Shown here: piece after piece, positions 36,294-49,219 of the stretch
How positions within the stretch are numbered: position 1 is the stretch's first letter
Layout of the letters: each line of letters begins with the position of its first letter
Origin: Ectobius pallidus
Taxonomy: Eukaryota; Arthropoda; Insecta; Blattodea; Ectobiidae
Assembly (NCBI GenBank): GCA_964059195.1
Contig: CAXKWD010000014.1
Coordinates: 2,232,001 to 2,296,000 of the forward strand
Reading direction: 5' to 3'
Length of the DNA stretch: 64,000 nt
Position numbers and translations under genes: made by a program
Notes under the pieces: generated by a model
Told to the model about the DNA's origin: nothing
What the model saw: the letters and a program-made list of their open reading frames with translations, nothing else
Database searches by the model: none

Positions 36294-39200
36294 TATCGGT
36301 GATATGCTAATGGCAAAACATGGGTTGTAAATTTTACTTTAATAGAAAGAATACTGTTGCCTAGCAATGAGTTTTAAAACAAGAAAGTGTTGCCTAGCAA
36401 TGCCAATTTAAACCAGAAATTGTTGCCTAGCAATGTCATCAAAAAGAACTGTTGCTTAGCAATGTCATTTTTGAACACAATATTGCTACCTATTAAAAGC
36501 TTTTAAAAAAGATACTGTTGCGTAGCAATGTCAATTTCTGACACGAAACCTTTACCTTTCAATGCATTTTCCAAAGTCGAAACTTCTTCCTAGCAATGTA
36601 ATTTTTAAAGACAATTTGGCTGCCTATCAACGTAATTTTTCTATCACGAATGTTTTTCCTAGCCATGCCAGTCTAAACCGGAAACTGTAGCCTAGCAATG
36701 AAGTTTTAAAACACCTGACTGTTGCTTAGCAATGACATTTTGATCAAGAAACTGTAGCTTAGCAATGCCATCTCCAAATACGAAACTGTTGCCTAGCAAT
36801 GTCATCTATAAGGAATAGTTCTTAATCCTTCAATGATCAATACATACAATGAAAATATCGGTGATATGCTAATGTCAAAACATGGGTTGTAAATTTTACT
36901 TTAATAGAAAGAATACTGCTGCCTAGCAATGAGTTTTAAAACACGAAAGTGTTGCCTAGCAATGCCATTTTAAACCAGAAACTGTTGCCTAGCAATGTCA
37001 TCAAAAAGAACTGTTGCTTAGCAATGTCATTTTTGAACACAATATTGCTACCTATTAAAAGCTTTTAAAAAAAGATACTGTTGCGTAGCAATGTCAATTT
37101 CTGACACGAAACCTTTACCTTTCAATGCATTTTCCAAAGTGGAAACTTCTTCCTAGCAATGTAATTTTTAAAGACAAATTGACAGCCTAACAATGTAATT
37201 TTTCTATCACGAAAGTTTTCCCTAGCCATGCCAGTCTAAAAAGAAACTGTAGCCTAGCAATGAAGTTTTAAAACACCTGACTGTTGCTTAGCAATGACAT
37301 TTTGAACAAGAAACTGTAGCTTAGCAATGCCATCTCCAAATACGAAACTGTTGCCTAGGAATGTCATCTACAAGGAATAGTTTTTAATCCCTCAATGATC
37401 AATACATACAATGAAAATATCGGTGATATGCTAATGGCAAAACATGGGTTGTAAATTTTGCTTTAATAGAAAGAATACTGTTGCCTAGCAATGAGTTTTA
37501 AAACACGAAAGTGTTGCCTAGGAATGCCATTTTAAACCCGAAACTGTTGCCTAGCAATGTCTTCAAAAAGAATTGTTGCTTAGCAATGTCATTTTTAAAC
37601 ACAATATTGCTACCTATTATAAACTTTTTTAAAATATACTGTTGTGTAGCAATGTCAATATCAGACACAAATATTTTACGTTTCAATGCATTTTTCATGT
37701 CGAAACTTTTTCCTTGCAATGTAATTTTTAAAGACAATTTGGCTGCCTAACAATGTAATTTTTCTATCACGAAAGGTTTGCCTAGCAATCCCAGTCTAAA
37801 CCGGAAACTGTTGCCTAGCAATTAAGTTTTAAAACAGCTGAATCTTGCTTAGCAATGACATTTTTAACATGAAACTGTAACTTAGCAATGCCATCTCCAA
37901 ATACGAAACTGTTGCCTAGCAATGTCTTCTATAAGGAAAAGTTTTTGATCCTTCAATGATCAATTCATACAATGAAAATATCGGTGATATGCTAATGTCA
38001 AAACATGGGTTGTAAATTTTACTTTAATAGAAAGAATACTGTTGCCTAGCAATTAGTTTTAAAACACGAAAGTGTTGCCTAGCAATGCCATTTTAAACCG
38101 GAAACTGTTGCCTAGCAATGTCATCGAAAAGAACTGTTGCTTAGCAATGTCATTTTTTAACACAATATTGCTACCTATTAAAAGCTTTTAAAAAAAGATA
38201 CTGTTGCGTAGCAATGTCAATTTCTGACACGAAACCTTTACCTTTCAATGCATTTTTCAAAGTAGACACTTCTTCCTAGCAATGTAACTTTTAAATACAA
38301 TTTGACTGCCTAACAATGTAATTTTTCTATCACGAAAGTTTTCCCTAGCCATGCTAGTCTAAACCGGAAACTGTTGCCTAGCAATGAAGTTTTAAAACAC
38401 CTGACTGTTGCTTAGCAATGACATTTTGAATAAGAAACTGTAGCTTAGCAATGCCATCTCCAAATACGAAACTGTTGCCTAGCAATGTCATCTATAAGGA
38501 ATACCCTTTAATCCCTCAATGATCAATACATACAATGAAAATATCGGTGATATGCTAATGGCATAACAGGGGTTGTAAATTTTTCTTTAATAGAAAAGAA
38601 TACTGTTGCCTAGCAATGAGTTTTAAAACACGAAAGTGTTGCCTAGCAATGCCATTTTAAACCGGAAACTGTTGCCTAGCAATGCCATAAAAAAGAACTG
38701 TTGATTAGCAATGTCATTTTTGAACACAATATTGCTACCTATTTAAAGCTTTTAAAAAAAGATACTGTTGCGTAGCAATGTCAATTTCTGACACGAAACC
38801 TTTACCTTTCAATGCATTTTCCAAAGTCGAAACTTCTTCCTAGCAATGTAATTTTTAAAGACAATTTGGCTGCCTATCATCGTAATTTTTCTATCACGAA
38901 TGTTTTTCCTAGTCATGGCAGTCTAAACCGGAAACTGTAGCCTAGCAACGAAGTTTTAAAACACCTGACTGTTGCTTAGCAATGACATTTTGATCAAGAA
39001 ACTGTAGCTTAGCAATGCAATCTCCAAATACGAAACTGTTGCCTAGCAATGTCATCTATAAGGAATAGTTTTTAATCCCTCAATGATCAATACATACAAT
39101 GAAAATATCGGTGATATGCTAATGGCAAAACATGGGTTGTAAATTTTGCTTTAATAGAAAGAATACTGTTGCCTAGCAATGAGTTTTAAAACACGAAAGT

Positions 39201-41351
39201 GTTGCCTAGCAATGCCATTTTAAACCGCAAACTGTTCCCTAGCAATGTCATCAAAAAGAACTGTTGCTTAGTAATGTCATTTTTAAACACAATATTGCTA
39301 CCTATTATAAACTTTTAAACATATACTGTTGTGTAGCAATGTTAATTTCAGACACCAAACTTTTACTTTTCAATGCATTTTTAAAAGTCGAAACGTTTTC
39401 CTAGCAATGTAATTTTTAAAGACAATTTGGCTGCTTAACAATGTAATTTTTCTATGACGAAAGTTTTGCCTAGCCATGCCAGTCTAAACCGGAAACTGTT
39501 GCCTAGCAATTCAGTTTTAAAACAACTGACTCTTGCTTAGCAATGACATTTTGAACAAGAAACTGTAGCTTAGCAATGCCATCTCCAAATACGAAACTGT
39601 TGCCTAGCAATGTCATCTATAACGAATAGTTTTTAATCCTTCAATGATCAATAGATACAATGAAAATATCGGTGATATGCTAATGGCAAAACATGGGTTG
39701 TAAATTTTACTTTAATAGAAAGAATACTGTTGCCTAGCAATGAGTTTTAAAACAAGAAAGTGTTGCCTAGCAATGCCAATTTAAACCAGAAATTGTTGCC
39801 TAGCAATGTCATCAAAAAGAACTGTTGCTTAGCAATGTCATTTTTGAACACAATATTGCTACCTATTAAAAGCTTTTAAAAAAGATACTGTTGCGTAGCA
39901 ATGTCAATTTCTGACACGAAACCTTTACCTTTCAATGCATTTTCCAAAGTCGAAACTTCTTCCTAGCAATGTAATTTTTAAAGACAAATTGACAGCCTAA
40001 CAATGTAATTTTTCTATCACGAAAGTTTTCCCTAGCCATGCCAGTCTAAAAAGAAACTGTAGCCTAGCAATGAAGTTTTAAAACACCTGACTGTTGCTTA
40101 GCAATGACATTTTGAACAAGAAACTGTAGCTTAGCAATGCCATCTCCAAATACGAAACTGTTGCCTAGGAATGTCATCTACAAGGAATAGTTTTTAATCC
40201 CTCAATGATCAATACATACAATGAAAATATCGGTGATATGCTAATGGCAAAACATGGGTTGTAAATTTTGCTTTAATAGAAAGAATACTGTTGCCTAGCA
40301 ATGAGTTTTAAAACACGAAAGTGTTGCCTAGGAATGCCATTTTAAACCCGAAACTGTTGCCTAGCAATGTCATCAAAAAGAATTGTTGCTTAGCAATGTC
40401 ATTTTTAAACACAATATTGCTACCTATTATAAACTTTTTTAAAATATACTGTTGTGTAGCAATGTCAATATCAGACACAAATATTTTACGTTTCAATGCA
40501 TTTTTCATGTCGAAACTTTTTCCTTGCAATGTAATTTTTAAAGACAATTTGGCTGCCTAACAATGTAATTTTTCTATCACGAAAGGTTTGCCTAGCAATC
40601 CCAGTCTAAACCGGAAACTGTTGCCTAGCAATTAAGTTTTAAAACAGCTGAATCTTGCTTAGCAATGACATTTTTAACATGAAACTGTAACTTAGCAATG
40701 CCATCTCCAAATACGAAACTGTTGCCTAGCAATGTCTTCTATAAGGAAAAGTTTTTGATCCTTCAATGATCAATTCATACAATAAAAATATCGGTGATAT
40801 GCTAATGTCAAAACATGGGTTGTAAATTTTACTTTAATAGAAAGAATACTGTTGCCTAGCAATTAGTTTTAAAACACGAAAGTGTTGCCTAGCAATGCCA
40901 TTTTAAACCGGAAACTGTTGCCTAGCAATGTCATCGAAAAGAACTGTTGCTTAGCAATGTCATTTTTTAACACAATATTGCTACCTATTAAAAGCTTTTA
41001 AAAAAAGATACTGTTGCGTAGCAATGTCAATTTCTGACACGAAACCTTTACCTTTCAATGCATTTTTCAAAGTAGACACTTCTTCCTAGCAATGTAATTT
41101 TTAAATACAATTTGACTGCCTAACAATGTAATTTTTCTATCACGAAAGTTTTCCCTAGCCATGCTAGTCTATACCGGAAACTGTTGCCTAGCAATGAAGT
41201 TTTAAAACACCTGACTGTTGCTTAGCAATGACATTTTGAATAAGAAACTGTAGCCTTGCAATGCCATCTCCAAATACGAAACTGTTGCCTAGCAATGTCA
41301 TCTGTAAGGAATAGTTTTTAATCCTTCAATGATCAATAGATACAATGAAAA

Positions 41352-41913
41352 TATCGGTGATATGCTAATGTCAAAACATGGTTTGTAAATTTTACTTTAA
41401 TAGAAAGAATACTGATGCTTAGCAATGAGTTTTAAAACACGAAAGTGTTGCCTAGCAATGCCATTTTAAACCAGAAACTGTTGCCTAGCAATGTCATCAA
41501 AAAGAACTGTTGCTTAGCAATGTCATCTTTAACACAATATTGCTACCTATTTAAAGCTTTTAAAAAAAGATACTGTTGCGTAGCAATGTCAATTTCTGAC
41601 ACGAAACCTTTACCTTTCAATGCATTTTCCAAAGTCAAAACTTCTTCCCAGCAATTTAATTTTTAAAGACAATTTGGCTGCCTATCAATGTAATTTTTCT
41701 ATCACGAATGTTTTGCCTAACCATGCCAGTCTAAACCGGAAACTGTTGCCTAGCAATGAAGTTTTAAAACACCTGACTGTTGCTTAGCAAAGACATTTTG
41801 AATAAGAAACTGTAGCTTAGCAATGCCATCTCCAAATACGAAACTGTTGCCTAGCAATGTCATCTATAAGGAATACCCTTTAATCCCTCAATGATCAATA
41901 CATACAATGAAAA
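41352..41913 (+). repeat. J/A hybrid monomer
   Basis: It starts as J (CATGGTTTG, CTGATGCTTAG near 41414) and becomes second-subtype A by about 41471 (AACCAGAAAC, then CTTCCCAGCAATTT near 41645). The switch lies at about 41445-41471, before J's TGGCATC marker would appear. This replaces the J monomer that occupies the same place at 48659. Confidence 0.8.
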
Positions 41914-44900
41914 TATCGGTGATATGCTAATGGCATAACAGGGGTTGTAAATTTTTCTTTAATAGAAAAGAATACTGTTGCCTAGCAATGAGTTTCAAAA
42001 CACGAAAGTGTTGCCTAGCAATGCCATTTTAAACCGGAAACTGTTGCCTAGCAATGCCATCAAAAAGAACTGTTGATTAGCAACGTCATTTTTGAACACA
42101 ATATTGCTACCTATTATAAACGTTTTTAAAATATACTGTTGTGTAGCAATGTCAATATCAGACACAAATATTTTACGTTTCAATGCATTTTTCATGTCGA
42201 AACTTTTTCCTTGCAATGTAATTTTTAAAGACAATTTGGCTGCCTAACAATGTAATTTTTCTATCACGAAAGGTTTGCCTAGCAATCCCAGTCTAAACCG
42301 GAAACTGTTGCCTAGCAATTAAGTTTTAAAACAGCTGACTCTTGCTTAGCAATGACATTTTTAACATGAAACTGTAACTTAGCAATGCCATCTCCAAATA
42401 CGAAACTGTTGCCTAGCAATGTCTTCTATAAGGAAAAGTTTTTGATCCTTCAATGATCAATTCATACAATGAAAATATCGGTGATATGCTAATGTCAAAA
42501 CATGGGTTGTAAATTTTACTTTAATAGAAAGAATACTGTTGCCTAGCAATTAGTTTTAAAACACGAAAGTGTTGCCTAGCAATGCCATTTTAAACCGGAA
42601 ACTGTTGCCTAGCAATGTCATCAAAAAGAACTGTTGCTTAGCAATGTCATTTTTTAACACAATATTGCTACCTATTAAAAGCTTTTAAAAAAAGATACTG
42701 TTGCGTAGCAATGTCAATTTCTGACACGAAACCTTTACCTTTCAATGCATTTTTCAAAGTAGACACTTCTTCCTAGCAATGTAATTTTTAAATACAATTT
42801 GACTGCCTAACAATGTAATTTTTCTATCACGAAAGTTTTCCCTAGCCATGCTAGTCTAAACCGGAAACTGTTGCCTAGCAATGAAGTTTTAAAACACCTG
42901 ACTGTTGCTTAGCAATGACATTTTGAATAAGAAACTGTAGCTTAGCAATGCCATCTCCAAATACGAAACTGTTGCCTAGCAATGTCATCTATAAGGAATA
43001 CCCTTTAATCCCTCAATGATCAATACATACAATGAAAATATCGGTGATATGCTAATGGCATAACAGGGGTTGTAAATTTTTCTTTAATAGAAAAGAATAC
43101 TGTTGCCTAGCAATGAGTTTTAAAACACGAAAGTGTTGCCTAGCAATGCCATTTTAAACCGGAAACTGTTGCCTAGCAATGTCATCAAAAAGAACTGTTG
43201 CTTAGTAATGTCATTTTTAAACACAATATTGCTACCTATTATAAACTTTTAAACATATACTGTTGTGTAGCAATGTTAATTTCAGACACCAAACTTTTAC
43301 TTTTCAATGCATTTTTAAAAGTCGAAACGTTTTCCTAGCAATGTAATTTTTAAAGACAATTTGGCTGCTTAACAATGTAATTTTTCTATGACGAAAGTTT
43401 TGCCTAGCCATGCCAGTCTAAACCGGAAACTGTTGCCTAGCAATTCAGTTTTAAAACAACTGACTCTTGCTTAGCAATGACATTTTGAACAAGAAACTGT
43501 AGCTTAGCAATGCCATCTCCAAATACGAAACTGTTGCCTAGCAATGTCATCTATAACGAATAGTTTTTAATCCTTCAATGATCAATAGATACAATGAAAA
43601 TATCGGTGATATGCTAATGGCAAAACATGGGTTGTAAATTTTACTTTAATAGAAAGAATACTGTTGCCTAGCAATGAGTTTTAAAACAAGAAAGTGTTGC
43701 CTAGCAATGCCAATTTAAACCAGAAATTGTTGCCTAGCAATGTCATCAAAAAGAACTGTTGCTTAGCAATGTCATTTTTGAACACAATATTGCTACCTAT
43801 TAAAAGCTTTTAAAAAAGATACTGTTGCGTAGCAATGTCAATTTCTGACACGAAACCTTTACCTTTCAATGCATTTTCCAAAGTCGAAACTTCTTCCTAG
43901 CAATGTAATTTTTAAAGACAATTTGGCTGCCTATCAACGTAATTTTTCTATCACGAATGTTTTTCCTAGCCATGCCAGTCTAAACCGGAAACTGTAGCCT
44001 AGCAATGAAGTTTTAAAACACCTGACTGTTGCTTAGCAATGACATTTTGATCAAGAAACTGTAGCTTAGCAATGCCATCTCCAAATACGAAACTGTTGCC
44101 TAGCAATGTCATCTATAAGGAATAGTTCTTAATCCTTCAATGATCAATACATACAATGAAAATATCGGTGATATGCTAATGTCAAAACATGGGTTGTAAA
44201 TTTTACTTTAATAGAAAGAATACTGCTGCCTAGCAATGAGTTTTAAAACACGAAAGTGTTGCCTAGCAATGCCATTTTAAACCAGAAACTGTTGCCTAGC
44301 AATGTCATCAAAAAGAACTGTTGCTTAGCAATGTCATTTTTGAACACAATATTGCTACCTATTAAAAGCTTTTAAAAAAAGATACTGTTGCGTAGCAATG
44401 TCAATTTCTGACACGAAACCTTTACCTTTCAATGCATTTTCCAAAGTGGAAACTTCTTCCTAGCAATGTAATTTTTAAAGACAAATTGACAGCCTAACAA
44501 TGTAATTTTTCTATCACGAAAGTTTTCCCTAGCCATGCCAGTCTAAAAAGAAACTGTAGCCTAGCAATGAAGTTTTAAAACACCTGACTGTTGCTTAGCA
44601 ATGACATTTTGAACAAGAAACTGTAGCTTAGCAATGCCATCTCCAAATACGAAACTGTTGCCTAGGAATGTCATCTACAAGGAATAGTTTTTAATCCCTC
44701 AATGATCAATACATACAATGAAAATATCGGTGATATGCTAATGGCAAAACATGGGTTGTAAATTTTGCTTTAATAGAAAGAATACTGTTGCCTAGCAATG
44801 AGTTTTAAAACACGAAAGTGTTGCCTAGGAATGCCATTTTAAACCCGAAACTGTTGCCTAGCAATGTCTTCAAAAAGAATTGTTGCTTAGCAATGTCATT

Positions 44901-47900
44901 TTTAAACACAATATTGCTACCTATTATAAACTTTTTTAAAATATACTGTTGTGTAGCAATGTCAATATCAGACACAAATATTTTACGTTTCAATGCATTT
45001 TTCATGTCGAAACTTTTTCCTTGCAATGTAATTTTTAAAGACAATTTGGCTGCCTAACAATGTAATTTTTCTATCACGAAAGGTTTGCCTAGCAATCCCA
45101 GTCTAAACCGGAAACTGTTGCCTAGCAATTAAGTTTTAAAACAGCTGAATCTTGCTTAGCAATGACATTTTTAACATGAAACTGTAACTTAGCAATGCCA
45201 TCTCCAAATACGAAACTGTTGCCTAGCAATGTCTTCTATAAGGAAAAGTTTTTGATCCTTCAATGATCAATTCATACAATGAAAATATCGGTGATATGCT
45301 AATGTCAAAACATGGGTTGTAAATTTTACTTTAATAGAAAGAATACTGTTGCCTAGCAATTAGTTTTAAAACACGAAAGTGTTGCCTAGCAATGCCATTT
45401 TAAACCGGAAACTGTTGCCTAGCAATGTCATCGAAAAGAACTGTTGCTTAGCAATGTCATTTTTTAACACAATATTGCTACCTATTAAAAGCTTTTAAAA
45501 AAAGATACTGTTGCGTAGCAATGTCAATTTCTGACACGAAACCTTTACCTTTCAATGCATTTTTCAAAGTAGACACTTCTTCCTAGCAATGTAATTTTTA
45601 AATACAATTTGACTGCCTAACAATGTAATTTTTCTATCACGAAAGTTTTCCCTAGCCATGCTAGTCTAAACCGGAAACTGTTGCCTAGCAATGAAGTTTT
45701 AAAACACCTGACTGTTGCTTAGCAATGACATTTTGAATAAGAAACTGTAGCTTAGCAATGCCATCTCCAAATACGAAACTGTTGCCTAGCAATGTCATCT
45801 ATAAGGAATACCCTTTAATCCCTCAATGATCAATACATACAATGAAAATATCGGTGATATGCTAATGGCATAACAGGGGTTGTAAATTTTTCTTTAATAG
45901 AAAAGAATACTGTTGCCTAGCAATGAGTTTTAAAACACGAAAGTGTTGCCTAGCAATGCCATTTTAAACCGGAAACTGTTGCCTAGCAATGCCATAAAAA
46001 AGAACTGTTGATTAGCAATGTCATTTTTGAACACAATATTGCTACCTATTTAAAGCTTTTAAAAAAAGATACTGTTGCGTAGCAATGTCAATTTCTGACA
46101 CGAAACCTTTACCTTTCAATGCATTTTCCAAAGTCGAAACTTCTTCCTAGCAATGTAATTTTTAAAGACAATTTGGCTGCCTATCATCGTAATTTTTCTA
46201 TCACGAATGTTTTTCCTAGTCATGGCAGTCTAAACCGGAAACTGTAGCCTAGCAACGAAGTTTTAAAACACCTGACTGTTGCTTAGCAATGACATTTTGA
46301 TCAAGAAACTGTAGCTTAGCAATGCAATCTCCAAATACGAAACTGTTGCCTAGCAATGTCATCTATAAGGAATAGTTTTTAATCCCTCAATGATCAATAC
46401 ATACAATGAAAATATCGGTGATATGCTAATGGCAAAACATGGGTTGTAAATTTTGCTTTAATAGAAAGAATACTGTTGCCTAGCAATGAGTTTTAAAACA
46501 CGAAAGTGTTGCCTAGCAATGCCATTTTAAACCGCAAACTGTTCCCTAGCAATGTCATCAAAAAGAACTGTTGCTTAGTAATGTCATTTTTAAACACAAT
46601 ATTGCTACCTATTATAAACTTTTAAACATATACTGTTGTGTAGCAATGTTAATTTCAGACACCAAACTTTTACTTTTCAATGCATTTTTAAAAGTCGAAA
46701 CGTTTTCCTAGCAATGTAATTTTTAAAGACAATTTGGCTGCTTAACAATGTAATTTTTCTATGACGAAAGTTTTGCCTAGCCATGCCAGTCTAAACCGGA
46801 AACTGTTGCCTAGCAATTCAGTTTTAAAACAACTGACTCTTGCTTAGCAATGACATTTTGAACAAGAAACTGTAGCTTAGCAATGCCATCTCCAAATACG
46901 AAACTGTTGCCTAGCAATGTCATCTATAACGAATAGTTTTTAATCCTTCAATGATCAATAGATACAATGAAAATATCGGTGATATGCTAATGGCAAAACA
47001 TGGGTTGTAAATTTTACTTTAATAGAAAGAATACTGTTGCCTAGCAATGAGTTTTAAAACAAGAAAGTGTTGCCTAGCAATGCCAATTTAAACCAGAAAT
47101 TGTTGCCTAGCAATGTCATCAAAAAGAACTGTTGCTTAGCAATGTCATTTTTGAACACAATATTGCTACCTATTAAAAGCTTTTAAAAAAGATACTGTTG
47201 CGTAGCAATGTCAATTTCTGACACGAAACCTTTACCTTTCAATGCATTTTCCAAAGTCGAAACTTCTTCCTAGCAATGTAATTTTTAAAGACAAATTGAC
47301 AGCCTAACAATGTAATTTTTCTATCACGAAAGTTTTCCCTAGCCATGCCAGTCTAAAAAGAAACTGTAGCCTAGCAATGAAGTTTTAAAACACCTGACTG
47401 TTGCTTAGCAATGACATTTTGAACAAGAAACTGTAGCTTAGCAATGCCATCTCCAAATACGAAACTGTTGCCTAGGAATGTCATCTACAAGGAATAGTTT
47501 TTAATCCCTCAATGATCAATACATACAATGAAAATATCGGTGATATGCTAATGGCAAAACATGGGTTGTAAATTTTGCTTTAATAGAAAGAATACTGTTG
47601 CCTAGCAATGAGTTTTAAAACACGAAAGTGTTGCCTAGGAATGCCATTTTAAACCCGAAACTGTTGCCTAGCAATGTCATCAAAAAGAATTGTTGCTTAG
47701 CAATGTCATTTTTAAACACAATATTGCTACCTATTATAAACTTTTTTAAAATATACTGTTGTGTAGCAATGTCAATATCAGACACAAATATTTTACGTTT
47801 CAATGCATTTTTCATGTCGAAACTTTTTCCTTGCAATGTAATTTTTAAAGACAATTTGGCTGCCTAACAATGTAATTTTTCTATCACGAAAGGTTTGCCT

Positions 47901-49219
47901 AGCAATCCCAGTCTAAACCGGAAACTGTTGCCTAGCAATTAAGTTTTAAAACAGCTGAATCTTGCTTAGCAATGACATTTTTAACATGAAACTGTAACTT
48001 AGCAATGCCATCTCCAAATACGAAACTGTTGCCTAGCAATGTCTTCTATAAGGAAAAGTTTTTGATCCTTCAATGATCAATTCATACAATAAAAATATCG
48101 GTGATATGCTAATGTCAAAACATGGGTTGTAAATTTTACTTTAATAGAAAGAATACTGTTGCCTAGCAATTAGTTTTAAAACACGAAAGTGTTGCCTAGC
48201 AATGCCATTTTAAACCGGAAACTGTTGCCTAGCAATGTCATCGAAAAGAACTGTTGCTTAGCAATGTCATTTTTTAACACAATATTGCTACCTATTAAAA
48301 GCTTTTAAAAAAAGATACTGTTGCGTAGCAATGTCAATTTCTGACACGAAACCTTTACCTTTCAATGCATTTTTCAAAGTAGACACTTCTTCCTAGCAAT
48401 GTAATTTTTAAATACAATTTGACTGCCTAACAATGTAATTTTTCTATCACGAAAGTTTTCCCTAGCCATGCTAGTCTATACCGGAAACTGTTGCCTAGCA
48501 ATGAAGTTTTAAAACACCTGACTGTTGCTTAGCAATGACATTTTGAATAAGAAACTGTAGCCTTGCAATGCCATCTCCAAATACGAAACTGTTGCCTAGC
48601 AATGTCATCTGTAAGGAATAGTTTTTAATCCTTCAATGATCAATAGATACAATGAAAATATCGGTGATATGCTAATGTCAAAACATGGTTTGTAAATTTT
48701 ACTTTAATAGAAAGAATACTGATGCTTAGCAATGAGTTTTAAAACACGAAAGTGTTGCCTAGCAATGCCATTTTAAACCGGAAACTGTTGCCTAGCAATG
48801 GCATCAAAAAGAACTGTTGCTTAGCAATGTAATTTTAAACACATTATTACTACCTATTATAAACTTTTAAATAATATACTGTTGCGTAGCAATGTCAATT
48901 TCTGACACGAAACCTTTACCTTTCAATGCATTTTTCAAATTCGAAACTTCTTCCTAGCAATGTAATTTTTAAAGACAATTTGGCTACCTAACAATGTAAT
49001 TTTTCTATCACGAATGTTTTGCCTAGTCATGCCAGTCTAAACCGGAAACTGTTGCCTAACAATGAAGTTTTAAAACACCTGACTGTTGCTTAGCAATGAC
49101 ATTTTGAATAAGAAAGTGTAGCTTAGCAATGCCATCTCCAAATACGAAACTGTTGCCTAGCAATGTCATCTATAAGGAATACCCTTTAATCCCTCAATGA
49201 TCAATACATACAATGAAAA
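41914..49219 (+). repeat. 13-monomer super-repeat, copy 2 (7,306 bp)
   Basis: Order and anchors: B 41914, C 42476, D/E hybrid 43039, F 43601, G 44163, H 44725, I/C 45286, D 45849, E 46413, F/G hybrid 46974, H 47535, I 48096, J 48659. It differs from copy 1 mainly in the last monomer, which is J (with TGGCATC and TTACTACC) rather than the J/A hybrid. Both copies carry AATAAAAATATCGG in front of the twelfth-to-thirteenth region (near 40783 and 48090). Confidence 0.9.

Larger units (their letters stand above)
34607..41913 (+). repeat. 13-monomer super-repeat, copy 1 (7,307 bp)
   Basis: Order and anchors: B 34607, C 35169, D/E hybrid 35732, F 36294, G 36856, H 37418, I/C 37979, D 38542, E 39106, F/G hybrid 39667, H 40228, I 40789, J/A hybrid 41352. 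The next copy has the same order with each anchor shifted by 7,307 bp until the last monomer. Private marker shared by both copies: GTCTTCAAAAAGAATTG in the first H (near 37559 and 44866). Confidence 0.9.
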
